Source of the DNA: Roseateles depolymerans
GTDB taxonomy: Bacteria; Pseudomonadota; Gammaproteobacteria; Burkholderiales; Burkholderiaceae_C
Assembly: GCF_003387155.1 (NCBI RefSeq)
Contig: NZ_QUMT01000003.1
Span: forward strand, 62,001 to 126,000
Reading direction: 5' to 3'
DNA: 64,000 bases
Position 1 is the stretch's first letter. Each line of letters starts with the position of its first letter. Below, piece by piece: positions 52,010-60,407 of the stretch. The notes below the pieces were generated by a model, which did no database searches, was not told the origin of the DNA, and saw only the letters and a list, made by a program, of their open reading frames with translations. The position numbers and the translations under genes were made by a program.

Positions 52010-53520
52010 CTGCCACCCTCGACCTCCCCACCGCCCGCCCCCGCGGACGTGCCGTGATGGTGCTGGGCACGACCAGCGGCGCCGGCAAAAGCTTTCTCAC
52101 CACGGCGCTGTGCCGCTGGTATGCCCGCCAGGGCCTGCGCGTGGCGCCGTTCAAGGCGCAGAACATGAGCAACAACGCGCGGGTCGTGCCCGGCCTGCAC
52201 GGACGCATGGGCGAGATCGGCTCGGCCCAATACTTTCAAGCGCTGGCGGCCCGCGCGCGTCCGGACGTGCGCATGAATCCGGTGCTGCTCAAGCCGGAGA
52301 AGGACACCGCCTCCCAGGTCGTCGTGCTGGGCGAGGTCGACGACGTGCTGACACGTGCGCCCTGGCGCGCCCGCAGTGAATCGCTGTGGGCCCGTGCCCG
52401 TGAGGCGCTGGACGCGCTGCTGGCGGAAAACGACGTCGTGGTGATCGAAGGCGCCGGCTCCCCGGCAGAGATCAACCTGCATGACAGCGACTACGTGAAC
52501 ATGCGCACCGCCCTGGCCGCCGATGCGGCCTGCCTGCTGGTGAGCGACATCGACCGCGGCGGCGCTTTCGCCCATCTGTTCGGCACGCATCAGCTGCTGC
52601 CGGCGCATGAGCGTGCGCTGATCCGCGGCTTCGTGCTCAACCGCTTCCGCGGCGACGCGTCTCTGCTGGCGCCCGGCCCCGAGATGCTGCAGCAGCTCAC
52701 CGGCGTGCCGACCGTGGCCACGCTGCCGATGTGGCGCGGCCACGGGTTGCCGGAAGAAGACGGCGTCTTCGACGATCGCATCACCGGCAGCGGCAGCCTG
52801 TGCCGCATTGCGGTGGTGGCGTATCCGCGCCTGTCCAACCTAGACGAGTTCCAGCCGCTGCGGCAGCTCGACGGCGTGCGTCTCCAATGGGCCCGCACTC
52901 CGGCGGATCTGGCGGAGGTGGACTGGATCATCCTGCCCGGCTCCAAGGCCGTGGCCTCGGACCTGGCTTGGCTGCGCGAGCAGCGGCTGGACCGCAGCAT
53001 TGCCGAGCATGCGGCTGCGGGTCGGCCGGTGCTGGGCATCTGTGGCGGCCTGCAGATGCTGGGAGAAGCGCTGATCGATCCGCATGGGGTGGATGGCAAC
53101 GCACCGGGCCTGGGGCTGCTGCCGCTGGTGACGCAGTTTGAACGCGAGAAGCTGCTGCGCGAGACGCAGGCCCGGTTTGCAGGTCCGACCCTGGCGGCGC
53201 CCTGGTCCGCCCTCGGTGACCAGACCGCCCATGGCTACGAGATCCATCACGGGCGCACCGCCCAGCATCCGTCGCTGGCGGCTGCCACGCCCGTCCTGTG
53301 GGACGACCGCGGCGAGGTCATCGGCTGGCAGCACGGCCCGGTGCTGGGCCACTACCTGCACGGCCTGTTCGAAAACGACGCGGTGCTGACCGCCTTGTTC
53401 CAGCGCCCCATCCGCCCGCTGGAAGATGTTTTCGACGGCCTGGCCGACTACGTGGACCGTCACTTCGCGCCCGGCGTGCTGGCCGGCCTGCTGTCCCCGG
53501 CGCCCGCCCTTCCCCCCTGA
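52006..53520 (+). CDS. cobQ: Adenosylcobyric acid synthase CobQ (CbiP)
   Basis: 504 residues from a GTG overlapping the previous stop. VMVLGTTSGAGKSFLTTALC (18-37) is the ATP-binding site; APFKAQNMSNNARV, EGAGSPAEINLHDSDYVNMR and SDIDRGGAFAHLFGT are classic. The glutamine amidotransferase domain has GICGGLQMLGE (Cys346) and HGYEIHHGRT. It amidates four more corrin side chains. A 123-base gap with no riboswitch-like motif follows before cobT. Confidence 0.96.
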   Translation: MTATLDLPTARPRGRAVMVLGTTSGAGKSFLTTALCRWYARQGLRVAPFKAQNMSNNARVVPGLHGRMGEIGSAQYFQALAARARPDVRMNPVLLKPEKDTASQVVVLGEVDDVLTRAPWRARSESLWARAREALDALLAENDVVVIEGAGSPAEINLHDSDYVNMRTALAADAACLLVSDIDRGGAFAHLFGTHQLLPAHERALIRGFVLNRFRGDASLLAPGPEMLQQLTGVPTVATLPMWRGHGLPEEDGVFDDRITGSGSLCRIAVVAYPRLSNLDEFQPLRQLDGVRLQWARTPADLAEVDWIILPGSKAVASDLAWLREQRLDRSIAEHAAAGRPVLGICGGLQMLGEALIDPHGVDGNAPGLGLLPLVTQFEREKLLRETQARFAGPTLAAPWSALGDQTAHGYEIHHGRTAQHPSLAAATPVLWDDRGEVIGWQHGPVLGHYLHGLFENDAVLTALFQRPIRPLEDVFDGLADYVDRHFAPGVLAGLLSPAPALPP

Positions 53521-53643
53521 CTCAAGGGTCTGCCCCTCAAAGAGACCGCCTTCTACGGGTAGGCCCTGAATGCCGACCCGGCGACACCCGCGTTACATCG
53601 CGTGGGCCGCTCCCAGGAACCGATTCGCTACTTCGTCACCGTT

Positions 53644-54690
53644 ATGTCCACCCCTCAAGATCTGATCCCCGTCATTTCCTCGATTCAAGACCCGGCCCTG
53701 GCGGCGCGTCTTCAGCACCGCATCGACCGCAAGACCAAGCCGCTGGGGTCGCTGGGCCGGCTGGAGGATTTGATGCTGCGCCTGGGCCTGATCCTGGGCA
53801 CCGAAACGCCGCAGCTGGTGGAACCGCAGATGATGGTGTTTGCCGCCGATCACGGGATCGCCGCCCATGGCGTGTCTGCCTTCCCGCCCGAGGTGACCTG
53901 GCAGATGGTGGAGAACTTCCTGTCGGGCGGCGCGGCGGTGTCGGTACTGGCACGTCAGCACGGCCTGACGCTGAGCGTGGTGGACGCCGGCGTGAAGCAT
54001 CAGTTCCAGCCGCGTGCGGGTCTGCTGATCGCCAAGATCGCCATGGGCACCGCCGACATGCTGGCCGGCCCGGCCATGACGCCGGACCAGTGCAGCACCG
54101 CCGTGGCCGCCGGCAAGACGCTGCTGCAGAAACGCCCGGGCAATGTGCTGCTGCTGGGCGAGATGGGCATCGGCAACACGTCGGCAGCGGCGCTGCTGCT
54201 GGCGCGGCTGGGCGGTTATGCGCTGGTGGATTGCGTGGGACGCGGCACCGGGCTGGATGATGCGCAGCTCAAGCACAAGCTCGATGTGCTGACCCGCGCC
54301 TTGAACCGGCATCCGCGCGCCACCGACCCGCTGGCTGCGCTGGCGGCCTTGGGCGGGCTGGAGATCGCGATGATGGTCGGCGCGGTGCTGCAGGCGGCGC
54401 TGGAGCGGCGGATCATCGTGGTGGATGGGTTCATCACCGGCGCGGCGGTGCTGGTGGCGGCCCGTCTGCAGCCGGCGGTGCTGGAACGCTGCGTGTTTGC
54501 GCATCGCTCCCAGGAGGTCGGCCATCGGCTGATGCTGGAATCGCTCAAGGCGCAGCCGCTGCTGGACCTGGGCCTGCGACTGGGCGAAGGCTCCGGCGCA
54601 GCGCTGGCCTGGCCGCTGCTGGGGTCGGCCTGCCAGGTGTTGTCGGACATGGCGAGTTTTGACAGCGCAGGGGTGAGCGACCAGCGCTGA
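53644..54690 (+). CDS. cobT: Nicotinate-nucleotide--dimethylbenzimidazole phosphoribosyltransferase
   Basis: 348 residues from the ATG at 53644. KPLGSLGRLEDLMLRLGLI, FAADHGIAAHGVSAFP, EMGIGNTSAAALLL, VGRGTGLDD, GFITGAAVLVA and the catalytic Glu315 in LGEGSGAALAW are textbook CobT. It makes alpha-ribazole phosphate for the lower ligand. It closes the cluster; cobS and cobC/phosphatase, usually next, are not present in this window. Confidence 0.96.
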   Translation: MSTPQDLIPVISSIQDPALAARLQHRIDRKTKPLGSLGRLEDLMLRLGLILGTETPQLVEPQMMVFAADHGIAAHGVSAFPPEVTWQMVENFLSGGAAVSVLARQHGLTLSVVDAGVKHQFQPRAGLLIAKIAMGTADMLAGPAMTPDQCSTAVAAGKTLLQKRPGNVLLLGEMGIGNTSAAALLLARLGGYALVDCVGRGTGLDDAQLKHKLDVLTRALNRHPRATDPLAALAALGGLEIAMMVGAVLQAALERRIIVVDGFITGAAVLVAARLQPAVLERCVFAHRSQEVGHRLMLESLKAQPLLDLGLRLGEGSGAALAWPLLGSACQVLSDMASFDSAGVSDQR

Positions 54691-54777
54691 TGCGGTCATC
54701 CCTAATTTGAAGGATGTCCGGGACCCCCGGTGGGCGTCACGCTTGCTATCGAGCGAGATCGTTCGACAGGGAGTCCC

Positions 54778-55752
54778 ATGACAAGATCTGCACGCATGCT
54801 GCGGGGCCGGCTGATGCTGCTCGCCCTCCCCCTGACGCTGGGCATGAGCCTGGCCCAGGCCCAGTTCAATCGGCCGCCCGACTCGTTCCAGTCGGTGACG
54901 GTGACCGCGGGCGGCAACACCCAGAGCGACGGCGCGGCGGGCAGCGGGGCCGCTCCGACCTCGGTGTCGGCGGCGGTTATTGGCGGCGGGCCCGGCGAAC
55001 CGTCGGTGTCCAGTGCATTTGCCAGCACGACCCTGGCGCCCGGCTCAGTGTCGGGGTCCTTAGGGACGGCCTTTGCGGGACCGGGCTCTGCGACTGCGCG
55101 GGCCGAGGCTTATCTGGGCGACACCCTGACCCTGAATGCCAACACCAGCGATGCCTTTGCGCGCATCTACTTCAGCGTCACCCTGTTCGGGACCAGCGAG
55201 ACCTTCCTGGATGCCAGTGCGGTGCCTGCCGGCGTGCAGGGCAAGGCGGGCGACCTGAATACGCTGTTTGTGCTGGGCATTGACGATCACTTTGCGTCCT
55301 GGGAAACCAACAAGACGCTGCAGTTCGATGGCAGCACGGTGCTGGAGCGTTATCACAACGCCAGCGGACCGGATGGCAGGACTTACGGGGTGTTCGATTT
55401 CTCGGCGCAGATCCTCATTGGGCGCGAGGTGCCGCTGGACTTCTACATGCTGCTGACCAGCGATCTGAATCCGGGTGGTGTGTCGACCAATGGCTCGGCG
55501 TATACCGACGAATCGCCGGGGCTGTACTGGAACGGGATTTCCCGGGTGACGACGCTGGACGGATCACTGCTGAGCTATTCCTTGTCGTCGCGCACGGGGA
55601 CGAACTATTTGCTGTCGGCATCGCCGCTGGTGACGCCGGAGCCGGCCACTTGGGTACTGGCCATGTTGGGGCTGGTGCCGATGGTGGTGTGGCGGTGCCG
55701 GGTGGCGGCGCGGGCGGCTGGACGGTCGGTGAGTGAGTTGGCCGGGAAATAA
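54778..55752 (+). CDS. PEP-CTERM sorting-domain protein
   Basis: 324 residues from the ATG at 54778 (CAGGGAG just upstream). Signal peptide MTRSARMLRGRLMLLALPLT to about ALAQAQ, a Gly/Ser/Ala-rich beta domain (about 30-290) and a C-terminal VTPEPATWVLAMLGLVPMVV helix with the PEP signature (TPEP), then basic residues RCRVAAR. It is the second such protein in the window, not a close match to the first. Presumed exosortase substrate at the cell surface. The stop-distal tail (AAGRSVSELAGK) is longer than usual after the basic cluster. Confidence 0.85.
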   Translation: MTRSARMLRGRLMLLALPLTLGMSLAQAQFNRPPDSFQSVTVTAGGNTQSDGAAGSGAAPTSVSAAVIGGGPGEPSVSSAFASTTLAPGSVSGSLGTAFAGPGSATARAEAYLGDTLTLNANTSDAFARIYFSVTLFGTSETFLDASAVPAGVQGKAGDLNTLFVLGIDDHFASWETNKTLQFDGSTVLERYHNASGPDGRTYGVFDFSAQILIGREVPLDFYMLLTSDLNPGGVSTNGSAYTDESPGLYWNGISRVTTLDGSLLSYSLSSRTGTNYLLSASPLVTPEPATWVLAMLGLVPMVVWRCRVAARAAGRSVSELAGK

Positions 55753-55828
55753 AGCGCCCCGGCTGGGCAGCCGAATTGCCGCTGTCAGCCGTGGCCCTCA
55801 ACCTGGGGGCCGTGTGCAAGGAGTTGCC

Positions 55829-56038
55829 ATGACCAAACCCCGTTCCGCCTCCGACTTTCCGCCTGGCCTGCAAGGCGGGCTGGAGCATGACAGCGAGGAC
55901 CATCGCCTCGGTGAGACCGGGCAGACGGGTCCGGAAGCCCCCGGTGATGTGGATCGAAGTCACGCTGGCGCGGATCGGGCGTCCGATTCGTCCAAGATCC
56001 CCCCTGCCCGCCCACAGCAAAGCCGACGCGAGGGATGA
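55829..56038 (+). CDS. Small polar hypothetical protein
   Basis: 69 residues from the ATG at 55829 with an excellent AAGGAG site (55818-55823). It is rich in Asp, Gly, Pro and charged residues (GGLEHDSEDHRLGETGQTGP), with no hydrophobic segment; probably disordered. It ends 8 bases from the convergent PIN gene. No family recognised. Confidence 0.5.
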   Translation: MTKPRSASDFPPGLQGGLEHDSEDHRLGETGQTGPEAPGDVDRSHAGADRASDSSKIPPARPQQSRREG

Positions 56039-56045
56039 ACTGGCT

Positions 56046-56846
56046 CTAGCGGCCCTCTCCAAATGAACTGGTGGCGGCCGCGGCAGGAGTCGATCTGAGC
56101 GTCTTGGGCAGTTGCTGTTGGCGCGCAGCCGTGAGCGACGTTTTCATCTCATATCCCCAACGTCGGCCAAGCTCCAACGCGAACATGTGGCAGCCTGCCC
56201 CCACCAGCACGTTGAGAAGGTTCACCTGGCTGATGGGCGGGTTCTTGAAGCGCATCAGCATCTTGTCGATGGTGGTGACCACGGCCTTGGCGCTCCGCTT
56301 GAGTAAGGCCAGGAGAAACCTGTCGGGATGGAGCATCAGCACCTGCATCCCGTCGAAGGCCCACTGAGGTAGGTCAGCGGCATTGCTTGTGACCAGGATC
56401 ACGGGCTTGCCCCCATAGACACTGAGGCTGACCTTGAGTGCGCCAGCAGCAACATGCTGGTCCTTGGCATCGGTGCTGCCAAAGAAGGCTTCGTCATACT
56501 TCTCCGATCCATGGGCGAGCGCTCGTGGAAAAGCCTTCGCCATGGCTCGCAACGTCTTGTCTACACCTCGCGGGTCCAGGGCGTATCGTCCTTGCGGGTC
56601 GACGAGATTGCGGCGCGTCTCCGCGAGGACGCCTTTGGACCAATGCGGCTCCAGCAGCCCGGCATACGCCAGGTCGAGAAACACCGAGCGGAGGTATTCA
56701 GGGATCAGGATGTTGGCATCCAGGAACACTGACGGCACGCCCTGCTGCAGCACCTCATCCAGCGTCGTGTCTTTACGCTGGCCTGCAGGCGCTGTCTCGA
56801 CGGGTTCTGCCTTTGTGGCGGCCCTGTTCCTCGTCGATGCGCTCAT
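56046..56846 (-). CDS. PIN-domain protein, probable toxin ribonuclease
   Basis: 266 residues. PIN features: PSVFLDANILIPEYLR with D43, LLEPHWSKGVLAETRRNL with E76, STDAKDQHVAAGALKV with D126/D129, then VILVTSNAADLP. These are the acidic residues that hold Mg in VapC-type RNases. A C-terminal extension of about 80 residues (from RFLLALLKRSAKAVVT) follows, and a 30-residue disordered N-terminus precedes. It lies 11 bases after the HTH gene on the same strand, the standard order antitoxin then toxin. Confidence 0.8.
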   Translation of the reverse strand: MSASTRNRAATKAEPVETAPAGQRKDTTLDEVLQQGVPSVFLDANILIPEYLRSVFLDLAYAGLLEPHWSKGVLAETRRNLVDPQGRYALDPRGVDKTLRAMAKAFPRALAHGSEKYDEAFFGSTDAKDQHVAAGALKVSLSVYGGKPVILVTSNAADLPQWAFDGMQVLMLHPDRFLLALLKRSAKAVVTTIDKMLMRFKNPPISQVNLLNVLVGAGCHMFALELGRRWGYEMKTSLTAARQQQLPKTLRSTPAAAATSSFGEGR

Positions 56847-56857
56847 AGACTTCGGGT

Positions 56858-58099
56858 CTACCTTGCTGGGCGCCTGCGCGGCGACGCCTGGCTGCTATCG
56901 ACTTTTGTCCACCCGAGGCCCTGAGTGGACGCGGCCTCCTCGGCGGCCTGCAAGTCGATGGCCCGGGCGCGCGCGCTCGTATCTGACGCAGCCATCTTGT
57001 TCAGCAGTTCGTTTTGACCACTCCGCTGTGCTTGATAGACCAGCACGGCGGCGAGCGGGATGCGTCGCTGCCCACCCTCGGTTTTCAGCACGGGGCCGAA
57101 GACGCCGAGATCGCAGAGCTTGGTGATGTAGGGCCGGCTGACACCCAGCATTTCAGCAACTTCCGTGGTTCGGATCAGCGGACTGTCGTCCCGCCGCGTC
57201 TTCACAGGTTGAGCGGAATAGGCTGCTGGCGCTTCGCGAAGCGATTGAACGGCGGCTACCGGGTTCGTTGCTTGTGTTGCTTCGTTTGGCATTGGCTTCC
57301 ATGAACTGCCCATGTGGGCTTGCGGCCGCGGAACGAAGCAATCCAGCCCTTCCACCGGTAGCCGGCTAGGATTTGCTGGCGCATCGACAGGGACCAGAGG
57401 TGTGGTCGGGGTTAAACGCATCAGAACAGAACCTTGGATCTCCGGATCCTGGAAGTACTCGACCTGAACCTTTCGGTCGCCAAAGCGTCGGTCCCGCACC
57501 CGCATCGTCGAGGTGATGACCAGACCGAGTGCTTCCAGTTGCTCTCGTAGTTGGCGGTAATGGCGAGCCAGTTCCTCTGCACCCGCTAGGAGGGGATGCG
57601 CAACAGCGGGTCCACCGGTTGAAGCGTCGCGATTGTCGAAACCTTGCCCAGTCTCTGCTGTGCTGCGTCGAAGACCATTGGCCTTGACCAGGAAGGCCTC
57701 GTCAGTGCCGACAGCGGGAGAGAGCGCTTTTGCTTTGCGCGAAGTCCCCCGAGTCCTGTCACTGGCAGACCGGTGAATCACAACATACCCCGCCTCACTA
57801 AGGGCGGACAGCTCCAAAGCGCGGTGGATGGCCTGGGTCAGTGCCTCCGGGGCTCGCGGGTCTGACACGTGGACGGTGAGCGGCAGGACCGTTGAGGTCT
57901 CCCGTTCGGAGTCGGCTCCGATCGCAGACGGCGCACGATGCGATGCGGGCTTCGAGCCATTACTCTGTCCGGCTTTCAGTCCGCCTTTCAGTCCGACTTT
58001 CAGTTCGACGTTAGGCCCACGATCCAATGCCGCCTTGCTGGCGCCCGCATTTTTGGACCTGCCGGAAGTAGCGTTGCGTTTGGTGTTTGCCATCCACAA
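56858..58099 (-). CDS. Large DNA-binding protein with an excisionase/MerR-like HTH, probable antitoxin
   Basis: 413 residues (ATG at 58099, or 58093). A Lys/Gly-rich N-terminus (VELKVGLKGGLKAGQ) is followed by an unknown domain (about 70-230, with LTVHVSDPRAPEALTQAIHR and LRVRDRRFGDRKVQVEYFQ-like RVRDRRFGDRKVQVEYFQDP). The HTH is at about 305-355: LIRTTEVAEMLGVSRPYITK then GVFGPVLKTEGGQRRIPLAA, the MerR/excisionase pattern with a basic wing. HTH antitoxins paired with PIN toxins are known, but those are usually about 150 residues. It likely neutralises the PIN protein and represses its own promoter (inference). Confidence 0.7.
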   Translation of the reverse strand: MWMANTKRNATSGRSKNAGASKAALDRGPNVELKVGLKGGLKAGQSNGSKPASHRAPSAIGADSERETSTVLPLTVHVSDPRAPEALTQAIHRALELSALSEAGYVVIHRSASDRTRGTSRKAKALSPAVGTDEAFLVKANGLRRSTAETGQGFDNRDASTGGPAVAHPLLAGAEELARHYRQLREQLEALGLVITSTMRVRDRRFGDRKVQVEYFQDPEIQGSVLMRLTPTTPLVPVDAPANPSRLPVEGLDCFVPRPQAHMGSSWKPMPNEATQATNPVAAVQSLREAPAAYSAQPVKTRRDDSPLIRTTEVAEMLGVSRPYITKLCDLGVFGPVLKTEGGQRRIPLAAVLVYQAQRSGQNELLNKMAASDTSARARAIDLQAAEEAASTQGLGWTKVDSSQASPRRRPAR

Positions 58100-58160
58100 A
58101 GCCTATCACACACCCCACCATCCCGCAAAACACGAAACGTCATGCGATGCAGGATCCAAT

Positions 58161-58196
58161 AAAAAAAGGGGGACCTGCCCCGTGAGGCAGGTCCCC
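58161..58196 (-). terminator. Strong rho-independent terminator of the pectate lyase gene
   Basis: Read on the minus strand: an 11-base perfect stem GGGGACCTGCC/GGCAGGTCCCC with a six-base loop (arms 58186-58196 and 58169-58179), then C and seven T. It lies 24 bases after the pectate lyase stop. Confidence 0.95.
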
Positions 58197-58220
58197 GTTC
58201 ACGTCAGGTCAATCGCCTGA

Positions 58221-59639
58221 TCAGTTGCAGCTGAGCGTTGCCAGCGACTTGCCTGCGCCGGCCACGCTCGGCAGCTTGGCTTTCACGCAGGCCGCGTCGT
58301 GCGCGGTGTAGCTGTAGGGAATGCCCACCGGGAAGGTGGCGGTGCTGACCCAGTCGGTCGCATCCTTGGACGGCGACGAGGGGCTGGCCACCCAGGTGAT
58401 GCCGTAGGTGCTGAAATCAGCCTTCGACTTGATGTTGTTGTTGCGCAGTTCCCAGTAGCCAATGGCCGAGCTGTCACGCGAGGTGACCGGGTTCTGCGAG
58501 TTCTCGAAGTAGTTGGCCTCGATCAGCGAATAACCGCCCATGCGGATGTTGGCGCCCGACGTAATGACCTTGGAGAACAGGTTGTTGTAGATGTGGGTGT
58601 AGCCCCCGCGCTGCAGCGGGATGCGCGAGCCGACGTTGTAGTAGTAGTTGTGGTGGAAGGTAATGTAGCGGTCGCTGGCATCACTGTCGCTGGAACCAAT
58701 CAGGCCCACCTTGTGGTGGTCGTGGATGTAGTTGTAGCTGTAGGTGATGTGGTGGGCACCCGCCTTGTTGTCCACCAGGCCGTCAAACTCGAGGTCACCG
58801 GCTCCAGAGCATTCGGCCAGCGAGCTGAACAGGGTGTTGTGGTCCACCCAGATGTAGCCCGGATACTTGCCGCTCTGGCCCTCGATGCCGATGGCATCGA
58901 TGGAGCCGGGCAGCAGACCGATGGTCATGTTGCGGATGATGATGTTGGTGGCGCCGCCCTTGACTGCGATACCGAAGTTGGCGGCAGAGCCGTTGACGCC
59001 CTGGATGGTGACGTCGCTCTTGTTCTTGATCTCCACGATCGCACCGGCCGGCTTCTTCCACTGGGTGCAGGGGTCGGGGATGGTGCCAAAGTCAAAGGTG
59101 CCGGTGTAGTTGATGACCAGGCCACCAGTGCCGCTGTAGTTGTTGATGGCGGCCTGCATGTCCGCCGCATTGGAGACGGTGATGGGTGTCTTGCTGCCGC
59201 CACCGGTGACGGTGCCAGCAAAGCCACCGCTGGCGCCGGACGGCGACGGAGCCGGTGCGGGGGACGGGGCCGGTGCCGGCGAAGGCGCAGGAGACGGTGC
59301 AGGAGCGGGCGACGGTGCCGGCGAAGGCGCCGGTGCGGGCGCAGTGCTCACCGGGCCGACGGCGCACTTCTCCGCCTTGCCAGCATTGGGATCAGCCTTG
59401 CCAAAATTCGCGCTGGTGCAGGCGATGGCGGTCCCGGTGAAGGTCTTCACCACCCACTTGTCCTTGAGACCGAACGACACCTGACGGGTGGTGCTGGTGG
59501 AACCGAGCTTGCAGGTCTCCCCCTCTTCCGCACACTTGGAAAAGCCGGACGGCCAGTCGGCCGCATGTGCGGCCGGAGCCAGAGCGCCACAGGCGATCGC
59601 GATCAGCGCCAGACGTTGGCGCGGTTGCATTGCTTTCAT
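58221..59639 (-). CDS. Secreted pectate lyase (polysaccharide lyase family 1)
   Basis: 472 residues from the ATG at 59639 (GGGAG six bases upstream); earlier in-frame ATGs at 59666 and 59699 lack a site. Signal peptide about 1-26 (ending APAAHA). Residues 27-97 are a small Cys-containing module (DWPSGFSKCAEEGETCKLGS, VSFGLKDKWVVKTFTG), seen in other secreted polysaccharidases and possibly substrate-binding. A Pro-Ala-Pro-Ser linker (about 100-138) leads to the right-handed beta-helix: YIWVDHNTLFSS, DGLVDNKAGAHHITYSYNYI, HHKVGLIGSSDSD with Ca-binding acids, and ITFHHNYYYNVGSRIPLQRG with the catalytic Arg. It cuts polygalacturonate by beta-elimination, a plant-associated trait. Confidence 0.93.
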   Translation of the reverse strand: MKAMQPRQRLALIAIACGALAPAAHAADWPSGFSKCAEEGETCKLGSTSTTRQVSFGLKDKWVVKTFTGTAIACTSANFGKADPNAGKAEKCAVGPVSTAPAPAPSPAPSPAPAPSPAPSPAPAPSPAPAPSPSGASGGFAGTVTGGGSKTPITVSNAADMQAAINNYSGTGGLVINYTGTFDFGTIPDPCTQWKKPAGAIVEIKNKSDVTIQGVNGSAANFGIAVKGGATNIIIRNMTIGLLPGSIDAIGIEGQSGKYPGYIWVDHNTLFSSLAECSGAGDLEFDGLVDNKAGAHHITYSYNYIHDHHKVGLIGSSDSDASDRYITFHHNYYYNVGSRIPLQRGGYTHIYNNLFSKVITSGANIRMGGYSLIEANYFENSQNPVTSRDSSAIGYWELRNNNIKSKADFSTYGITWVASPSSPSKDATDWVSTATFPVGIPYSYTAHDAACVKAKLPSVAGAGKSLATLSCN

Positions 59640-60104
59640 GAAAACTCCCAGAGTGCTTCGTTTCATTGATCCGCCCACGCTGGCGCCGACCCGAGCCATC
59701 AGGGATTCGCTCCGCGGCTCGCGTCAGACCAGCGCTTGTCGCTCCAGACAAGTCAACTGGCTACCAGGTGGACAGGGAATGACCGGTCCCGTCAGCGAAA
59801 TGGGCTTGGCAGCTCTGCAGGGGCTGCCTGACTGCGCTGAAAGGCGGGTCGGCCTTGATTCGGATGGCGACCTAAGGGTGCCGGGCCGAGATCGACGCGC
59901 AGGCTATCGGGACAGCCTGCACGCGGCCAGTGTTTGTATCGCGGCTGAGTTGGGTTTTACGGATACTGACACTCGAGGTGGGGGCTTTGGGGGACAGGCC
60001 TTGAGTGGTGTGCGGGGTGGTCTGAGAGTGGTCTCGGTCAGACCCGTCGCTTTGGGCCAAAGGCCGAGGGCGGTGGCAGCGCTCGGCGCAGGGAGGCGGT
60101 AGGC
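59640..60104. other. Intergenic region upstream of the pectate lyase gene
   Basis: About 465 bases with no convincing gene; open frames here have poor codon use and no ribosome site. It must hold the pectate lyase promoter (minus strand). No clear operator or terminator was recognised. Confidence 0.45.
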
Positions 60105-60351
60105 GGGAGGCGGTAGGGGTTTGGGTTGGCGCGTGTGTGGGAGGAGCCGAGGAGCGGAGGAAGTCGGGGGGCGCGCGGAGCGCGCATCAATGACTAGCTA
60201 GAGGGACCGGCTGTTTGAGCGGAGCGAGCCGAAGGTGAGCGAAGCGAGTTGGGCCCGCCCCGACTTCTGAGCACCGCAGGGGAGTCTTGAGGGCGTCCGC
60301 CCTCAAGACCTCCGGACTCACACGCGCCAACCCAAACCCCTACCGCCTCCC
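60105..60351. repeat. Palindromic intergenic element with perfect 33-base inverted arms
   Basis: Left arm 60105-60137 (GGGAGGCGGTAGGGGTTTGG at its start) is the exact reverse complement of the right arm 60319-60351. Inside are further inverted parts: a GAAGTCGGGG/CCCCGACTTC pair (about 60160 and 60259-60268), and a perfect 12-base hairpin at 60284-60309 (GTCTTGAGGGCG/CGCCCTCAAGAC). It also holds purine-rich GGAGCGAGCC and GAGCGAAGCGAG repeats. It codes for nothing convincing. The shape is that of a REP/MITE-like element mobilised in trans. It lies between divergent-facing pectate lyase (5' end) and the efflux factor gene (3' end). Confidence 0.8.
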
Positions 60352-60407
60352 ATTCACCGCTCAGCACGCTCCCGGTCCATTCGGCCCATTCGAGCCATTC
60401 GAGCCAT

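Noticed and set aside
53521-53643. Possible second cobalamin riboswitch between cobQ and cobT
   Set aside because: Only 123 bases and no B12 box or conserved core.
58299-59669. 456-residue Val/Asp/Gly-rich plus-strand frame opposite the pectate lyase
   Set aside because: Shadow of the beta-helix gene; the lyase has signal peptide, catalytic motifs and terminator.
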